This document shows, in pieces, positions 24,235 through 36,451 of a DNA stretch of 64,000 nt. A program made the translations under genes and the position numbers. The notes beneath the pieces are model-generated. The model searched no databases. It had not been told where the DNA came from and saw only the letters and a list, made by a program, of their open reading frames with translations. Numbering within the stretch: the stretch's first letter is position 1; every line of letters starts with the position of its first letter. Origin of the DNA: Astropecten irregularis (lineage: Eukaryota; Echinodermata; Asteroidea; Paxillosida; Astropectinidae); NCBI GenBank assembly GCA_963971285.1, contig OZ020245.1:21838983-21902982 (forward strand), given 5' to 3'.

Positions 24235-24766
24235 AGTACACACAAGACTAAAATGGTCCAGTTCTGCTGAATGCTACAAAGACACCATAGCAATTGTGTA
24301 GAAACTTGTTGGATCGATTCCCCGCCAAAAGTCTTCAAAAAAATTCATCTCCCCCATCCCTTACAAATTATCCACGCTACATTAAGGAATCAGAGGCGAA
24401 GGGAGGGAGGGGGGCGTTGTGATGGTGGAAAGTACTTGTAACCGAATGAAGAATTAATGAAATTTATTGCTATGCCTGATTGGACGTACCCCGAATCCTA
24501 TCAAGATATACTGCAGGTTTTTTACGGGGGTATTGAATTTGAAATCAATGCAAGCCCTTTATACTGACTTGGATGGGGACTACATGCTGGGAATTAGCCA
24601 CGGGCAAATATGAACCGGGGGGATTAGGACTGTTAACCATTGGTGTACACTGCTTGCTGGGGCTCTGGTTGCTAGGCAAGGTTGCCGATTTGTTTCGACT
24701 GGAGGCGGTGAGGAGTGGAGAACTGGCCGAGCCTGAAAGCTTGCTGCGAGTTTACTCACATGAGCC

Positions 24767-25132
24767 TAAAGGTACAGTACAGTACAGGACTGGTAACATA
24801 CCCAATCAGAAATGTTCACAGATTTACGTATAACTTTCAGACTATGAAGATAGTGCTGGTAGAAAAATATGGTTAAAATATTTCTGCCTGAAATGGTGTA
24901 TTTATCCAGAAATTAGTCAAACAAAGACCAAAACAGTTTTGATCTCGGGGTAAGATCAAAACCATTCTTTATGTTTTATAAGAAAAATTGAGTCGGGTTT
25001 TCGCCGTTTTCTCATGACTCAGATGTCAGATTGAGCTCAAATTTTCACAGGTTTATTATTTCATGTACATGGTGAATTAGACAAAGTGTGAGTGCTGTTC
25101 TGTGAACTTTACCAATCATATTATACCTTTAA
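24767..25132. mobile_element. MITE family D, diverged subfamily, copy 1
   Basis: Same layout, with ends TAAAGGTACAGTACAG and ATTATACCTTTAAC. Internal words are altered (GATCTCGGGGTAAGATC, CTCATGACTCAGATGTC). It matches the copy at 29931 more closely than the main family. Confidence 0.75.
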
Positions 25133-25881
25133 CTGGCTCAAACAAAACCCAGAACTTACAAAGAGGCAAAATGACAAGTCCATGACATAGAGTCTAATTC
25201 CCTCAGCCCTCGAAAAAGGTCAGGGCACATTGCACATCGATAGCAATACCTGATGTTTTCACACTTCTGAAATGTCATTGTATTCACAGACTATTATACA
25301 GACCACAGTGATAACCCAAAATGAGCAGGTGAACATGGTTCTTTCCAATGAATGGATAAAATGAAGAGAGATTAAATGTTGCAGGAATCCAGACACATTT
25401 GATTAACTGCATTGATATAAATGTCTTCTTTGAACCAAACATGACCGTATTAACCGGTAACCAAGAACAGGATACCAGGCTGACTGGTGCCACCCGCCCC
25501 CACCAAAAAAAAAAGAGAGAAATAAAGAAAAAAAAACCTGCAGTACATGTACGTACCCCAAGTCAAAAAAAAATTACTTCCTCGTACAAGCCACTAGTAT
25601 CACATGAATCACAAACAGTAAATGATTTTCTTTGCAGCTCACTTTATGTTATAGTGTACCTCTTGTATTACCCGGTAAATAAAAAATCAATCAATCAATC
25701 AATCAACAAATGTTGGGGAGGAAAAGTGAAAATAGTTCACATTTGGAGCTCCAATTAACTCCCAAATAATACTCCCAATATATGCACAATTCCAGTGTGT
25801 ACATCCCTAGTTTGATTGACCATCAAGAAGGCCACGCTTATTTTGGAAACAAGACTGTAGATTTAACAAGCTGACCCATCA

Positions 25882-26032
25882 GGGGCTGATTTCACGAAAC
25901 CCTACGATCGATCGTATGATGAGTTACGAAGGATAACCCATCGTATCCCACAACTTCTATGTGGGGCTGCAATTCATCATTATATCCTATGATTGATAAT
26001 AAGTTACGATGAGTTTGGTGAACTTGGCCCCT
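25882..26032. mobile_element. CGATCGATCGTA foldback element (MITE family B), copy 1
   Basis: Arms GGGGCTGATTTCACGAAACC...CTACGATCGATCGTATGA and its approximate inverse ending GATGAGTTTGGTGAACTTGGCCCC. Internal word GGATAACCCATCGTATCC is shared with the copies near 50.1 and 56 kb. Confidence 0.8.
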
Positions 26033-26099
26033 GCACACGAAACACAACCCATGAAATTAGAACAGGCAGAATCCCCCCAATCATCAAACAGAAACTTAG

Positions 26100-26240
26100 T
26101 GGCTAACCTCAAGTTTAAATGGAAAAATGGGCTGCATGGGCAGGATTCGAACCCGAAACCATCTACTTTTATGAGTGAATTTACTAATAGACGCTCGCTA
26201 GTATGGATCAAGTGTGTACTTTTATTCCTGTACTTTGCGG
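26100..26240 (-). repeat. tRNA-related fragment (SINE head or tRNA relic)
   Basis: The minus strand contains TTTCGGGTTCGAATCCTGCC, with an exact B-box GGTTCGAATCC, preceded by GCGAGCGTCTATTAGTAAAT. No complete cloverleaf can be drawn, so an intact tRNA gene is unlikely. Boundaries are approximate. Confidence 0.35.
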
Positions 26241-27033
26241 GATGTTTATTATATTCTTTATATACCCTTGCCCCCGAAAAGAAGTAATTATCATAATATG
26301 CCATACAGCAGAGTGTATATAGAATCGCTCTGTTACGAATCTATGCAAAATGCAGGAAACAATCAATAAGTGAAATTTCTACCATGCGTGGATGACGTAC
26401 GGGACTTAACTACTAATAATGTATAGATGCATCAAATGAAAATGAACTTGCTACTTGCACTATTCACCAACTGCGAGCATGACCCCTTTCAAAAGCGACA
26501 ACAAATTTTATCCTTCCCAGTACAACTACAACCCAAGTTCTGCATAACTGAGAACAACCAGTGCAATGCAAAGGAGCCCAAGTAAACATGTTTTGATAAC
26601 AACGACCGACAACAGCAACGGACGACCAAACCTCCCCCACCAAAAAAAAAAAAAAAAAAAAACCACCTTAGACTGGGATCGCTGGATTCATACGATTCTT
26701 TCAGAAATATGAGATCAGTGGAGTGTGACAAGGGGGGATATAGTTCTTTTGTTCTCCTGGGCGGAAAGGCAGACAGCATGGAGACTGGGGAGAAATGACA
26801 CATATTGCTTGACCTTGCACACAAAGGAGTCGTGACCAACAGAGGGAATCCAAAGACGTCTTTTTTTTTTATGAGCAACGGGCGATTACTGAGCCTTTTT
26901 CGGAGCCGAGCTGATTGGCTCTCCTTAATTGAGAATCACAAGGACAAAACATTTTCTTCTCTTTTTTTTTCATTCGAAGGATGTAATGATGAAAATTACT
27001 AGTATTTTTTATCAGTATTTTTGCATTTCTAGA

Positions 27034-27321
27034 ATATTATTATTATTATTTATTTATTTCTGGTAATTACTGCAAGGATTCCTCAAAAGCGCCCTAGGCA
27101 CTGTAGCTCGAAAGCCTGATGAAACCTTTTATGGAAAGATGATGAGAAGAAGATACAGTTTTAGAGGTGGGAGGAAAACCCCAGAGTAATATTCTGGGTC
27201 AAACCCACAGAATCAGACCGGACTGAAAACGCAATCCACTTGTGGACCAAGTAGGACTTGAACCCGGTCCATAGAGGTGAAAGGCGAGGAAAGAACCACT
27301 AAGCCTGCATGTCACTAATCT
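27034..27321 (-). repeat. tRNA-derived SINE
   Basis: The minus strand starts near GCAGGCTTAGTGGTT (good A-box) and continues to GACCGGGTTCAAGTCCTAC (B-box GGTTCAAGTCC at the expected spacing of about 35 bp). It runs through a body of about 190 bp and ends in a simple-sequence tail of AAATAAATAAATAATAATAA, seen on the plus strand as (ATT)n/(TTTA)n near 27035-27060. Head, body and tail are the full architecture of a SINE. No coding capacity. Confidence 0.7.
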
Positions 27322-27737
27322 TTAGAATATTTCTGTACTTGTTTTAAAACATGAAAATAGGTTACTGTGAGAAGGTTTTCTTCTTATTTGTATATCGATC
27401 TTTTATTTTCACGAGGCTGGACAAATCATTGAGCCAAATTAGTTACTACATATTCCATCTTGCATACTGTATTATTTGGTTCATTATCCAGGCATATTTA
27501 CCGAATGAAAAATGCATAATCCATAAATGAGGGTTAGATTGATCTGCGTACCGGGGTAAATACTGCACACGCTTGCACCTCAAGCACCTGGACTGCACTT
27601 GTCTTTACCATGACAAGTTCAGGTGTACATTTTATCTCTAATTCGGGTGTGTTACATCTGTGCACTGCATTTTAGAGCATGTTATTTGATTTATACACAA
27701 CAATTTCAGTATCATGTTTTGCAGGTACATGAATTTA

Positions 27738-28073
27738 AGGGTGTTTACGAAACGGAGGCTTACACTCCGTTTCAGGCTTCAGCTCCATTTTTTGAATCCA
27801 TTCTAAAATAACAGGAATCAATTTTTGGGCGTTTGGCTGCGGTTCGTAAGTAGATTCTCTGGTTTTAAAAGGAAAACAGAGCTTTGGTTTCAATGAAAAA
27901 AACCAAAACAATCCCGCTCCAGTCAATTTTTCTTTGTTTCACTTTTCAATGACTTAAATCTCAGTCAGTTTCCCTTGTGGTTATTTCATGAATAAAAAAA
28001 AACCAGCCTATATTTTCAGCATTTGGATGACAGGGCTGGTGCCTGAGCCTGAGCCTCCGTTTCGTAAAGGCTC
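27738..28073. mobile_element. GTTTACGAAACGGAGGC foldback element (MITE family F), copy 1
   Basis: Left arm GTTTACGAAACGGAGGCTTA and right arm AGCCTCCGTTTCGTAAAGGC are inverted. The internal CTATATTTTCAG...GGATGACAG is shared with the copy at 58531. Part of its core (GTCAGTTTCCCTTGTGGTTA) also occurs alone near 32149. Confidence 0.75.
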
Positions 28074-29930
28074 TATGATTCAAGTCTGTGAACATTGAAC
28101 GAGGGGGAATGAGGAGTTAGCTCTCTAGGAATTGCAGGTAGGTCTTTGATGAAAAACAAACAAACAAATAGGTGGGATTGATAAGAACAGAAAAAATGCA
28201 AGTACTTCTTGGAACAACACTGAAATATTACAGAGAATGTGTTTTTTTGTTTTGCAAGAAAGAAGCTACAAGTTTCATCCAAGCGCAAAAAAATGTCATT
28301 CCACTGAAAATGAATGGTGCTGGCTAAGTTCTAATTTAGAATTTGGTATCACCGATTCATAAGTGTAGAACCTCTCAATAGTGGTGTTAAGCTATGTGAA
28401 GTCAAATGACAGGAAATAAAACTTCAGCAAAAAAGGAAATTTGTTCCCCTTTCCCCCTACGTCTTTCTTCTTTTTCATTTCTATAATTGATGTATGGAAC
28501 GAAGACCTGTTTGAGAGTTGACCCAGACGTGAAGCAAAAAGAAAGTACAGCGCGGTGTTTGGGGCAGCCATAACGTGCAAGCACTCAAGTGTTCAGCAGT
28601 GTAATAAAGTCCTTTGAAAACATGTTTTTCCTTTTTTCAGGACCAGTTGGCAACAACTTTGAAAGGAGGACATTTCTGCACCAGTAGACACGCTGCCATT
28701 GGCTACCACGGCAGGACAGGGAGCGTCTTTGAAAGCATGGCAGGGGGAACGAACAAAAAAATTCCAAAATAACAATTGTTTGTTCAAGAAAAAATATCGC
28801 ATAGTATACGGGGGATCCTTGGTATTCACTCCAGTAAAGACTCGAAGCAAGCAAATCCAATTTGCTTTTCTCCCTCAGCCGAGACTTTTTTTTTTTTGGT
28901 GGAAGGTTGGGAATTGAAAGACATTTAAGCGTAACACCGGAATAAAAGCTTCTCTTTGGTCGGTAGGGGATCTCCGTCGAGACTGTTCTGCTCTGCTGAA
29001 GATGCTCGGGGGCAAATAGTCATAAAAATATGAACAAGTGCCGTGGATTATGATTGGTCTTTTGTGCAATTTTTTTTTTTTGATTATTAGACATATTTTT
29101 CCTTGGAGCAAACACTGCGGTGCCTCCAAATCCATTTTGAAAGTAGGGGAGCAAGGTAACAGCCATTTTTTTAATAGACCTTGTACTGTGCACATGTGAA
29201 GGAGGGAGAGTAATTATTGTAAGGACAAACACACGGACCACCGAAGGGCAGGTGCTATCCAGCCAATATTGCAACAAATGAAAATTAAAATGCTGCAAAT
29301 TTTGATTAAATGGAGAAAGGAACAAATTAGTTGCTAATAAATAATTTCCCATCTAAATTATGAAACGCTGATCAAATGGACAAGAAGACAAGGTCTGCAA
29401 AATTACCGAATCTCTTCTCAATATTGGAGAGGTTTAGAAAAATAAGAGCATCTGTCCAAGATAGACAGAACAAAAATGGGTTCAGCATGTGATTCTGGTG
29501 TTGCATTTGGATTTTTTGGTAGATTACGGATTTGGTCTAGGCAGCATGCAAATCAATGAAACAGTAAATGCTTGGATTCAAACTCCCTCGGAGGCTTGTT
29601 TGTTTCGCTCAGATTTCAGATTGTTGATCAGTGCTGATCCAACGGCTAGTTAACTCCACCCAACAAGCCAAATCTTGGTGTGGGAATCAAGGCTTGATTC
29701 ACTAGTCAATTTGATGGATCCAATCCTGCGCATTTAAGAGCCCACCGTTATTTCATTCCCCCTGATGAATTTGTGGTTCCCAAATGCACTCGGGCAAGCA
29801 TAGTACAGTCTTCTCCTAACAATTTGGACTAAAGTGTATCCCACCAAAATGAAGGGGTTTTGGCAACTCTTCTATTCTATACCTTTCCAAAAAAACAAAA
29901 TGTCATGCGGGTGGGTAAGGGAGGAAAGTA

Positions 29931-30282
29931 TTAAAGGTACAGTACAGTATTGGTAAAATACAGAACAGAAATGTTCACAGATTTACGTATAACTTTCAGA
30001 ATATGAAGATGGTACCGATAGAAACATACCGTTAAAATATTTCTGACTGAAATTAGTCAAACAATGACCAGGAAACAGTTTGGATCTCAAAGTAAGATCA
30101 AAACCATTCTTTATGTTTTATAAGAAAAATTAAGTTGGTACACTACTTCGCTATTTTCTTGTGACTCAGATGTCCGATTGAGCTCAAATTTTCACAGGTG
30201 TGTTATTTTATGTACATGTTGGATCAGAAAAAGTGTGAGTGTTGTTCTGTGACCTTTACCAATCATGTATTATACCTTTAAC
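29931..30282. mobile_element. MITE family D, diverged subfamily, copy 2
   Basis: TTAAAGGTACAGTACAGTAT at the left and CATGTATTATACCTTTAA at the right. It lies only 24 bp beyond the donor site of the Prox exon at 30307-30468, inside intron 4. Same subfamily as 24767-25132. Confidence 0.8.
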
Positions 30283-30306
30283 TTTAAGAAATCATAAGGT
30301 TCTTAC

Positions 30307-30468
30307 CTTAAACTCATTGCTCTTGTTGTAATGCATGTTCAGGGTCCTGAAGAGCTCCATATCACGGATGACCAGGATATCGTCGCACTTCTCCACGCCG
30401 TCGCTGATGGCCTGCCGGGCAAACTTCTCCATTTGGATGTAGTAGAACTCCCGGAAGTTGCTGAACCA
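30307..30468 (-). CDS. PROX1: Prox homeodomain recognition helix and start of Prospero domain
   Basis: The exon encodes 54 residues with clean phase-0 ends: acceptor GGTGCAG|TGG and donor TTTAAG|GTAAGA. It begins [20 protein letters not shown], the near-invariant third helix of the Prospero homeodomain, where W, F, N and R are expected at the DNA-contact face. It continues into the Prospero domain with [20 protein letters not shown] and [11 protein letters not shown]. In this family the homeodomain and Prospero domain form one folded DNA-binding unit, so this exon spans the junction. There is no disruption. Confidence 0.95.
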
Positions 30469-30563
30469 CTGCACCAAGACCACAGAAAGAAGAAATCACA
30501 AGTCAGTCACAAGTACACTGCGGCAATAACACAGAGACCCTTATGCAGCATTATCACTGGGCT

Positions 30564-30686
30564 AATGGGAGATTTTGGAGCTGGGTTTCAAGTTGATAGC
30601 ACACGCACACAACAATGTGCGCATGCTCAGAGATAGCAAAAAGAGACTTCAGTCTGCTGCTGCCAACCCCTCAAAAATCTCCCATT
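30564..30686. mobile_element. MITE family E, copy 3 (degenerate)
   Basis: Outer arms AATGGGAGATTTTGGAG and CAAAAATCTCCCATT pair. Inner arms are worn, and GCACACGCACACAACAATGTGCGC keeps the CG-rich centre. Confidence 0.7.
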
Positions 30687-30892
30687 CTGCGCGAATTTCT
30701 TTTCAACCTCAACAGGAAAGTTTTGAACAATGATAAAAACAATTTACAACTTTTTAAAAGATAGATGTGAAGGGTAAACATTTTCTCAAGTGAAAACAAA
30801 ATGGGCAGGATGAATGGAATGGCCATTTTGGAAACAAAAATTCAGCTATGGAAGTAGAACTTAACAATATGTCATCAAATTCCTGTGTACCC

Positions 30893-31834
30893 TAAAGCCC
30901 CTTTCTCACTACAGCAAAAAACGAGGGTCCTTGGTTATTGGCGACATTCGTCTAGCGCCTCAGATGTTGGTGATTTTTTAACAGACTTTCACACTACATA
31001 CGTTCGTAACCAACGTCCCTTGTCATTTGAGTGTGAGGTCAGGCTGTCAGGGGTCACACAATTGTTTATCTCCTTGTTTGCTGGTAATGTACCCGTGTAG
31101 GCTAGTGTGTATCACTCATTATTTTGTACCAACATGGAGAAATAAGACACATGGTACGAACGATACAACTAAGAAAACCATTGAAAAAAAGTTGCCGCAC
31201 GCGATACGTACTTTCATGTCCCGCACTCTGACCATCATTTGTCATGTTTAATTGTAGGCCGATCGCATTTTTTTCTGCAACTCAACTTTGCAACGTCTTC
31301 AAGACTTCATACAACCACCGAAATGAAAATGAATATGTTAGATAAAGTCTCAGAATCTTTCCTCTTTTGCTTTTTCTAGCGATATGATCAGGGCTTTACA
31401 CCTTGGGCTTTGAGTGTCATTTCTCTCTCATAAAGTTTGGACGAACCAGCATGAAAATGATTTCCATGGGAGACACCATCTTTACACAGTAAACAGTACT
31501 ATACCTGGGTACCTGACCATACCACTCGTATACTTCACGCACGTTGCATACAATAACTGGTACTGACCATGCCTGCGCATGCGTGGTGCTGTGCTAAAAG
31601 CGAGGGTCCCTTGTAAAACTTCTCACACATCCTTTCCCACTACACATCCGTGTGATTTTTAACATCGATGTGATTTTTTGGAGGAGGTCTGGATCTCGGT
31701 GATTTTTAACAAGGGACCCTTGTTTTTTAGTGACATGGATTGCTTTCTCACTACTCAGATTTGTGATTTTTTCACATCGATGTGTTTTCGTGACAAGGGA
31801 CCCTTGTTTTTTGCTGTAGTGTGAAACGGGCTTA
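30893..31834. mobile_element. Inverted-repeat element of about 940 bp (family G)
   Basis: Left end TAAAGCCCCTTTCTCACTAC then AGCAAAAAACGAGGGTCC; right end GGGACCCTTGTTTTTTGCTG then TAGTGTGAAACGGGCTTAA, its inverse. Further partial copies of the end (AGCGAGGGTCCCTTGT near 31600, AACAAGGGACCCTTGTTTTT near 31708) show nesting or internal rearrangement. No transposase frame was seen, so it would be non-autonomous. Confidence 0.7.
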
Positions 31835-33105
31835 ATCTATTCTTGAAATCTTGCACATCAAATTAAACTTGCTCATAAATTCAATGAACGAGTATGCAAA
31901 AAAAAGTACAAATATGACATCTATAAACCAGATTTCTGGGTACATCATTATCATTCAAAGATTTCAGAGATAAAGGAAATTGACAATTTATGTAGCTGTC
32001 AAACAAATTGTTTTCAAAGTGCATGCCCTAGCTAACACATCCTGAAATTGTTTGTTTTGGTTTTGGCAAACTGCTGGGAATAAAAAAAAACCTAAAGCGA
32101 AAGTTGAGTATTTATACCTGCCGATTCTCACATGTTTAAATAATTCAGTCAGTTTCCCTTGTGGTTATTTATATGTTTAAATAGATTCAGAATCACGTCA
32201 GGCCAAAAATAGGCAATGTTTCATTCTGATCAATACTATAGGCCCCCGCTGGTCAGGCAGGCTGAATAATGCATGATTTGTGACCTAAATGTTCCTGTGA
32301 GTGTGAGATGTTTAGCCAGAGGGTTGCCATGTCATTTTGGAGGGAAGAAATAATTCATTCCACACATATAGCTTTTAAAATGCATATCGTAATAACAACC
32401 CAAGAACATCTCAACATAATCTGGGAGCACATTTTGGCGAAAACAAAAACGGTTCCTGTTTATTAACTTTATTTTTATGTGGATTTGTACACATTTCCTT
32501 TTAGATGGAAACCTTCATCAGCTATTTGCAAGTATTTAGGATGCAGCTCTCAGGATGATGACAACATTTCAGATGAAAATGGTTCACAGGAAAAACATAT
32601 TTTGTCTGTTTGGCCATTACCCATCCTGTACCAACATGGCAAATCCAATTGTTGTTGACACCTTATTTTATTTTTTCAGTGCAGGCCCAATTTGAACCTC
32701 ACATTTTCAAATTCTAGTGACAAATTCCTTGTGCATGTGCACTCAATGGAAGCGTCTATACATTTTTAGCTACTGTCACCAGTACCTGGAGTTATTATGA
32801 TGTATTTGGCCGCCAATTCAGAATTTTCAATAATGGTTGTGTTTTTGAAATTTTGTTTTTCACATGATACATGCTGTTCTTTTATCAAGAGTAATTTTGT
32901 AAGTTAAATCTTCTATTTTCTAGAAGATTCTTCTAGATTCTATTCAATCTTTGATTCAATAAAACTTGACATTCATTGCTTAGGCCTACTTTTCACCTCA
33001 ATGTTGGGCAAAAGCATCATGGACAGTTTAATTAATAGAACAAAGATGGAAAATGCTTTTTTTCTCTCTTTTTTATTTGGGAGGGAGGAGGGGAAGGGTC
33101 GTTAC

Positions 33106-33277
33106 CTTGATAATCTGAGAGGTGTTGTGCCTGTTGAATTTGACGTCCGGGAAGTGCTGGCGAAGGAGGGCAGAGCTGGGGTACCTGACGTAGAAGAACA
33201 TGAGCTTGGCCTTGCGTAGGTGAGTCGGGGTGAGTGTAGATGTCAGCGAGTGCACGGCAGTTAAGGAATTACAACAA
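33106..33277 (-). CDS. PROX1: Prox homeodomain exon (helices 1-2)
   Basis: The exon encodes one split-codon base plus 57 residues. It includes [20 protein letters not shown] and [14 protein letters not shown], the signature of the divergent Prospero homeodomain, which lacks a classic homeodomain N-arm. The acceptor is CTTTGTCTGTGAG|T after a pyrimidine tract; the donor is AAG|GTAACG at 33105-33104. It starts in the same phase as the optional exon (37846-38074), so the large exon can splice directly here in frame (AG+T, Ser). The first dozen residues, before LTPTH, are poorly conserved linker. The 3' boundary is secure; the 5' boundary is slightly less so because a weaker upstream AG in the same phase exists (CTAAG|A). 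Confidence 0.92.
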
Positions 33278-35156
33278 CTCACAGACAAAGAATGGGGGAA
33301 AGTGGGTCTTAGAAACCTCAAAGTAGAACCAGTTCAAGTGAAGAATTAATTGGACAGCTAGAGCACAGAGATGAACAAATAAAATGGAACCAGTTTGGGA
33401 AGAAAAATGCACCTTATGAGTGAACTTACTATAGAGATATAAAGCATTACTACTGTGAATTAGATTGAAAACTCTTTCTAGAAAAGGTCAATACAATCAT
33501 TGTCAAAAGGTTCATTGTTTTAGAGGAACTTCATAAAACAAACATGAAAGCGATGTGTGTTTTTCAACGCCAGTCTAATTCAGATACAAAATTGAAGATG
33601 TTTCTGTTCGGAAGAATAAAAAAAAAATGGAAATTATTAAGTGGCCCCATGATGGCGAATATCAAGTGAATAACAATTTATGCATAAAAATGTAAAAATG
33701 AAAAAGCAAAATCAAAATTCTCATTTGAAGAAAATGGATTAAAAACTGATGAGATAAAAAAAAAAAACAGAATTGCGAAAAAAAAAGAGATGGATCTATA
33801 CTACTACTGAATGGTTTATAAGAAGAAGCGTCAAGGATGAGTGAATCAATGATATGTACATATGTACACGTCGTTGTCGGTGGGACAAGGAAAAAAAAAA
33901 AGCAATCTGCATATGAATGGGGAGGGCTGGGATTGTCTGCAGCAGCTGCTATGGCTGCTGCCCACTTCAAGAACATATGGTAGTCTCTGTGTTATTCACA
34001 TCCATTCGGGGGGCCAAAAAAAAACAACACAACAACAACAACTGACGACACCCTATTGCCACACTACCAACCGACAACTAATTACTGATGTCAACGGCGT
34101 GTTTGTCCGACTGTGTCGGGCTGCGTATTCAACGCAACAAGTGTCCACCCACCTACATTTATATACTGTAGTCGTTGTGAATTGGACCTTGTTTGAGTGC
34201 CAAATGATTGTGCCCTGCTCCAATAAATAACCCCCTAATGAGAAAGTAACAAGACCTATGCAATACAAAAAAATTTTAGCATCCCCCTCTCCAAAATTCT
34301 TTAAAGAAATATTTATCAAATATATATTTTTAATTTTTTTTCCCTTCAAAAATGTAAATTGAAGAAATATTTATAAAATACATATTTTCAATTTCTTTTC
34401 CCTTCAACAATATAAATTGTTGATAATGCAATAATGATTCTAAAGAATCTAGCCAGGATTGTTTTTTGTCCGCAAGAGTTGGCAGAAGATCACAATTACG
34501 TGCATGGAATCCTTTTCATGATACAAAACCAAATTGCAATCAATAAAGTCCAATGGACTTACATAGTGAGCACATGTGCGATTTAAAAAAACAGCTGTTT
34601 AGGAAAGTTCACATTGCTTGAGGATTTATCATTTCTGCCTAAATAAAAAAGCTCAGCCTTGAATGCACAGTAGGCCTAAATATTGATTCTCCCTAAATAG
34701 AAAACATTTATCAGCAGTTTTTCATTTTAAGAAAATGAAAAACAACCAACCAACCAAAACAACAAAGAAAAGACAAAACTAACAAACCAAACCCAAAATC
34801 ATGTTGGCACTCGTCTCAAGTAAGCATGTGAATTTCTTTCTGACTGGCAGTCCAACCAAAATGCTTTGTGTCAAAATGTTGTTGTTTTTTGGTAATTGGT
34901 AGCTTCTTCAACTGAAAAATGACACTTGAAAAACAAACATACAACTATGCTGGTCATCCTGTTGAGACACTATCATTTCCAAACTCAATGAGTTTTGACT
35001 GAGTCAGCATTTTCAGTTTGTTGTTTCTGCTACTTCCTGTGCCTGTTCCAACGATAGGAAGGGCAACTTGACAAGAAATCCAATTGCTATTCTGTTATCT
35101 CACCATTTCTCACTGGTGCAACAACACTCTCCTTGCTTATTCACCTTAACAACGCT

Positions 35157-35398
35157 GGGGCCAATTTCATAGAGCTGCTTAAGCACAAAATTTGCTTAAG
35201 CATGTAAAGTCTTCCTTGATCATACAGGACTACCAACCAAAATTTCATGTGATGTTTTCTGCTTTTGACTTGCATTCGGCCATTGTTTCTGAGCATAACA
35301 TTCACAAGGAGTTTTGACTGGCATACTGATTTCATTTACCAATGTTTTTGGTGCTTAAGCAAATTTTGGTGCTTAAGCAGCTCTATGAAATTGGCCCA
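35157..35398. mobile_element. MITE family A, best solo copy
   Basis: Long, clean inverted ends: GGGGCCAATTTCATAGAGCT then GCTTAAGCACAAAATTTGC, against GCAAATTTTGGTGCTTAAGC then AGCTCTATGAAATTGGCCCA. It is about 242 bp long. Confidence 0.88.
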
Positions 35399-36423
35399 GT
35401 TCAGTTGAGCTCCAGCTCATACTGTAAATGCAATTCAAGAAAAAACAAACAAAGCAATAACCTAACAAAAAACCCAGTGGCAGCCATCTTTGAATATACA
35501 TTCATGGGTGCTTTCAATGGATGGTAGAAACAAAAGTCAATTTCCTTGAGTTGGAAAATGGCACGGATCCTCAGTAGAGCCTTTTTCGTGACCGTTCAAT
35601 TATTCTGATATGCCCCTATTGCATGAACCTATACATGCCTTCCAGGAAATGGACTATATTGTTGAAATAGCTACAGGAAATTGGAGCGTATACCGGAGCT
35701 TCTGTTCAGGCCAAACCTTTTGGTGAGGAGATGTGCACGCGGACCAATTGTTTCTTTTTTAATAATTTTTGTATTCTGCTACTGCTGCGCTAGAATCCAA
35801 ATATGAGACCACTATCGCATTTTGGATGCTATTTGCGACAGCTCATACTCAAATTCTCATTTGGGATAAAAAAGTCATGGTTAGCCAGCATAAAGCAGAG
35901 CCTATATTCATGTCATTATTGTAACAAGGCCCATTTGCTCCAATTTCCGGACCCAAAATGTGCCATTGTACAATTTTTAAAAAAAGGGAAAAAAAGAAGT
36001 TCCGCAGAGTGTTATATAGAGTCAATAAAGTCGAAAAAAGGGCATGAAAAGTGCAACATGTACAATATGAAAAAAAAAGGCCACTTTACAATATAAATCA
36101 TTTATTATAATTTTTTTTTCTTATTTGGGTAACACCTGCAATGAATGCAATGGGACTAATTCATCATGTACTAGACTAGGCTTAGCATAGTTCCCCCCCC
36201 CCCTGTTTTTGTAAGGGTAGGAGGAGGGAAGCAATGGGTGGGGAGAGGGGGGGATTGGGAAGGGACAGCCTCATGATGTCAATGATCATCATGATGCGAT
36301 TGGGGGGAAAGGACCGTGAATAGGACCGTGAAGCTTTTTTTGTGGAGGGGCACCCAAGACAATAGAAGATGTGTGAGGAAAATGGGCATGGGCGATACGC
36401 ATGAAGTCATCCTTGTACGTGCG

Positions 36424-36451
36424 AGGGGGGCTGGGGGGAGGGGGGGGGGGG
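36424..36451 (+). other. G-rich tract with quadruplex potential
   Basis: GGGGGGCTGGGGGGAGGGGG and more G follow each other, giving at least four G-runs within 28 bases on the plus strand, in an intron of the Prox gene. A quadruplex is possible in principle; no function is implied. Confidence 0.5.

Larger units (their letters stand above)
18978..30306. other. PROX1: Prox intron 4 (about 11.3 kb)
   Basis: The intron is bounded by GTAAGA (minus, 30306-30301) and TTCCAG (minus, 18978-18983). It carries several interspersed inverted-repeat elements, two tRNA-derived repeats, homopolymer runs (T-run at 22291-22306, A-run at 26642-26661) and a (TCAA)n stretch at 25686-25706. A GC-richer, apparently unique patch lies at about 21540-22200. 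No further exon was recognised. Confidence 0.8.
30469..33105. other. PROX1: Prox intron 3 (about 2.6 kb)
   Basis: Runs from GTAACG (minus, 33105) to GGTGCAG (minus, 30469). It holds a family E hairpin and a large inverted-repeat element of about 940 bp; the rest is AT-rich unique sequence. Confidence 0.85.

Noticed and set aside
26100-26240. Possible tRNA gene with exact B-box GGTTCGAATCC
   Set aside because: The acceptor and T stems do not pair properly and the spacing of a cloverleaf fails; treated as a tRNA-related fragment.
27108-27128. CGAAAGCCTGATGAAACC near the SINE as a hammerhead core
   Set aside because: CTGATGA and GAAA are both present but in the wrong order and without flanking stems.
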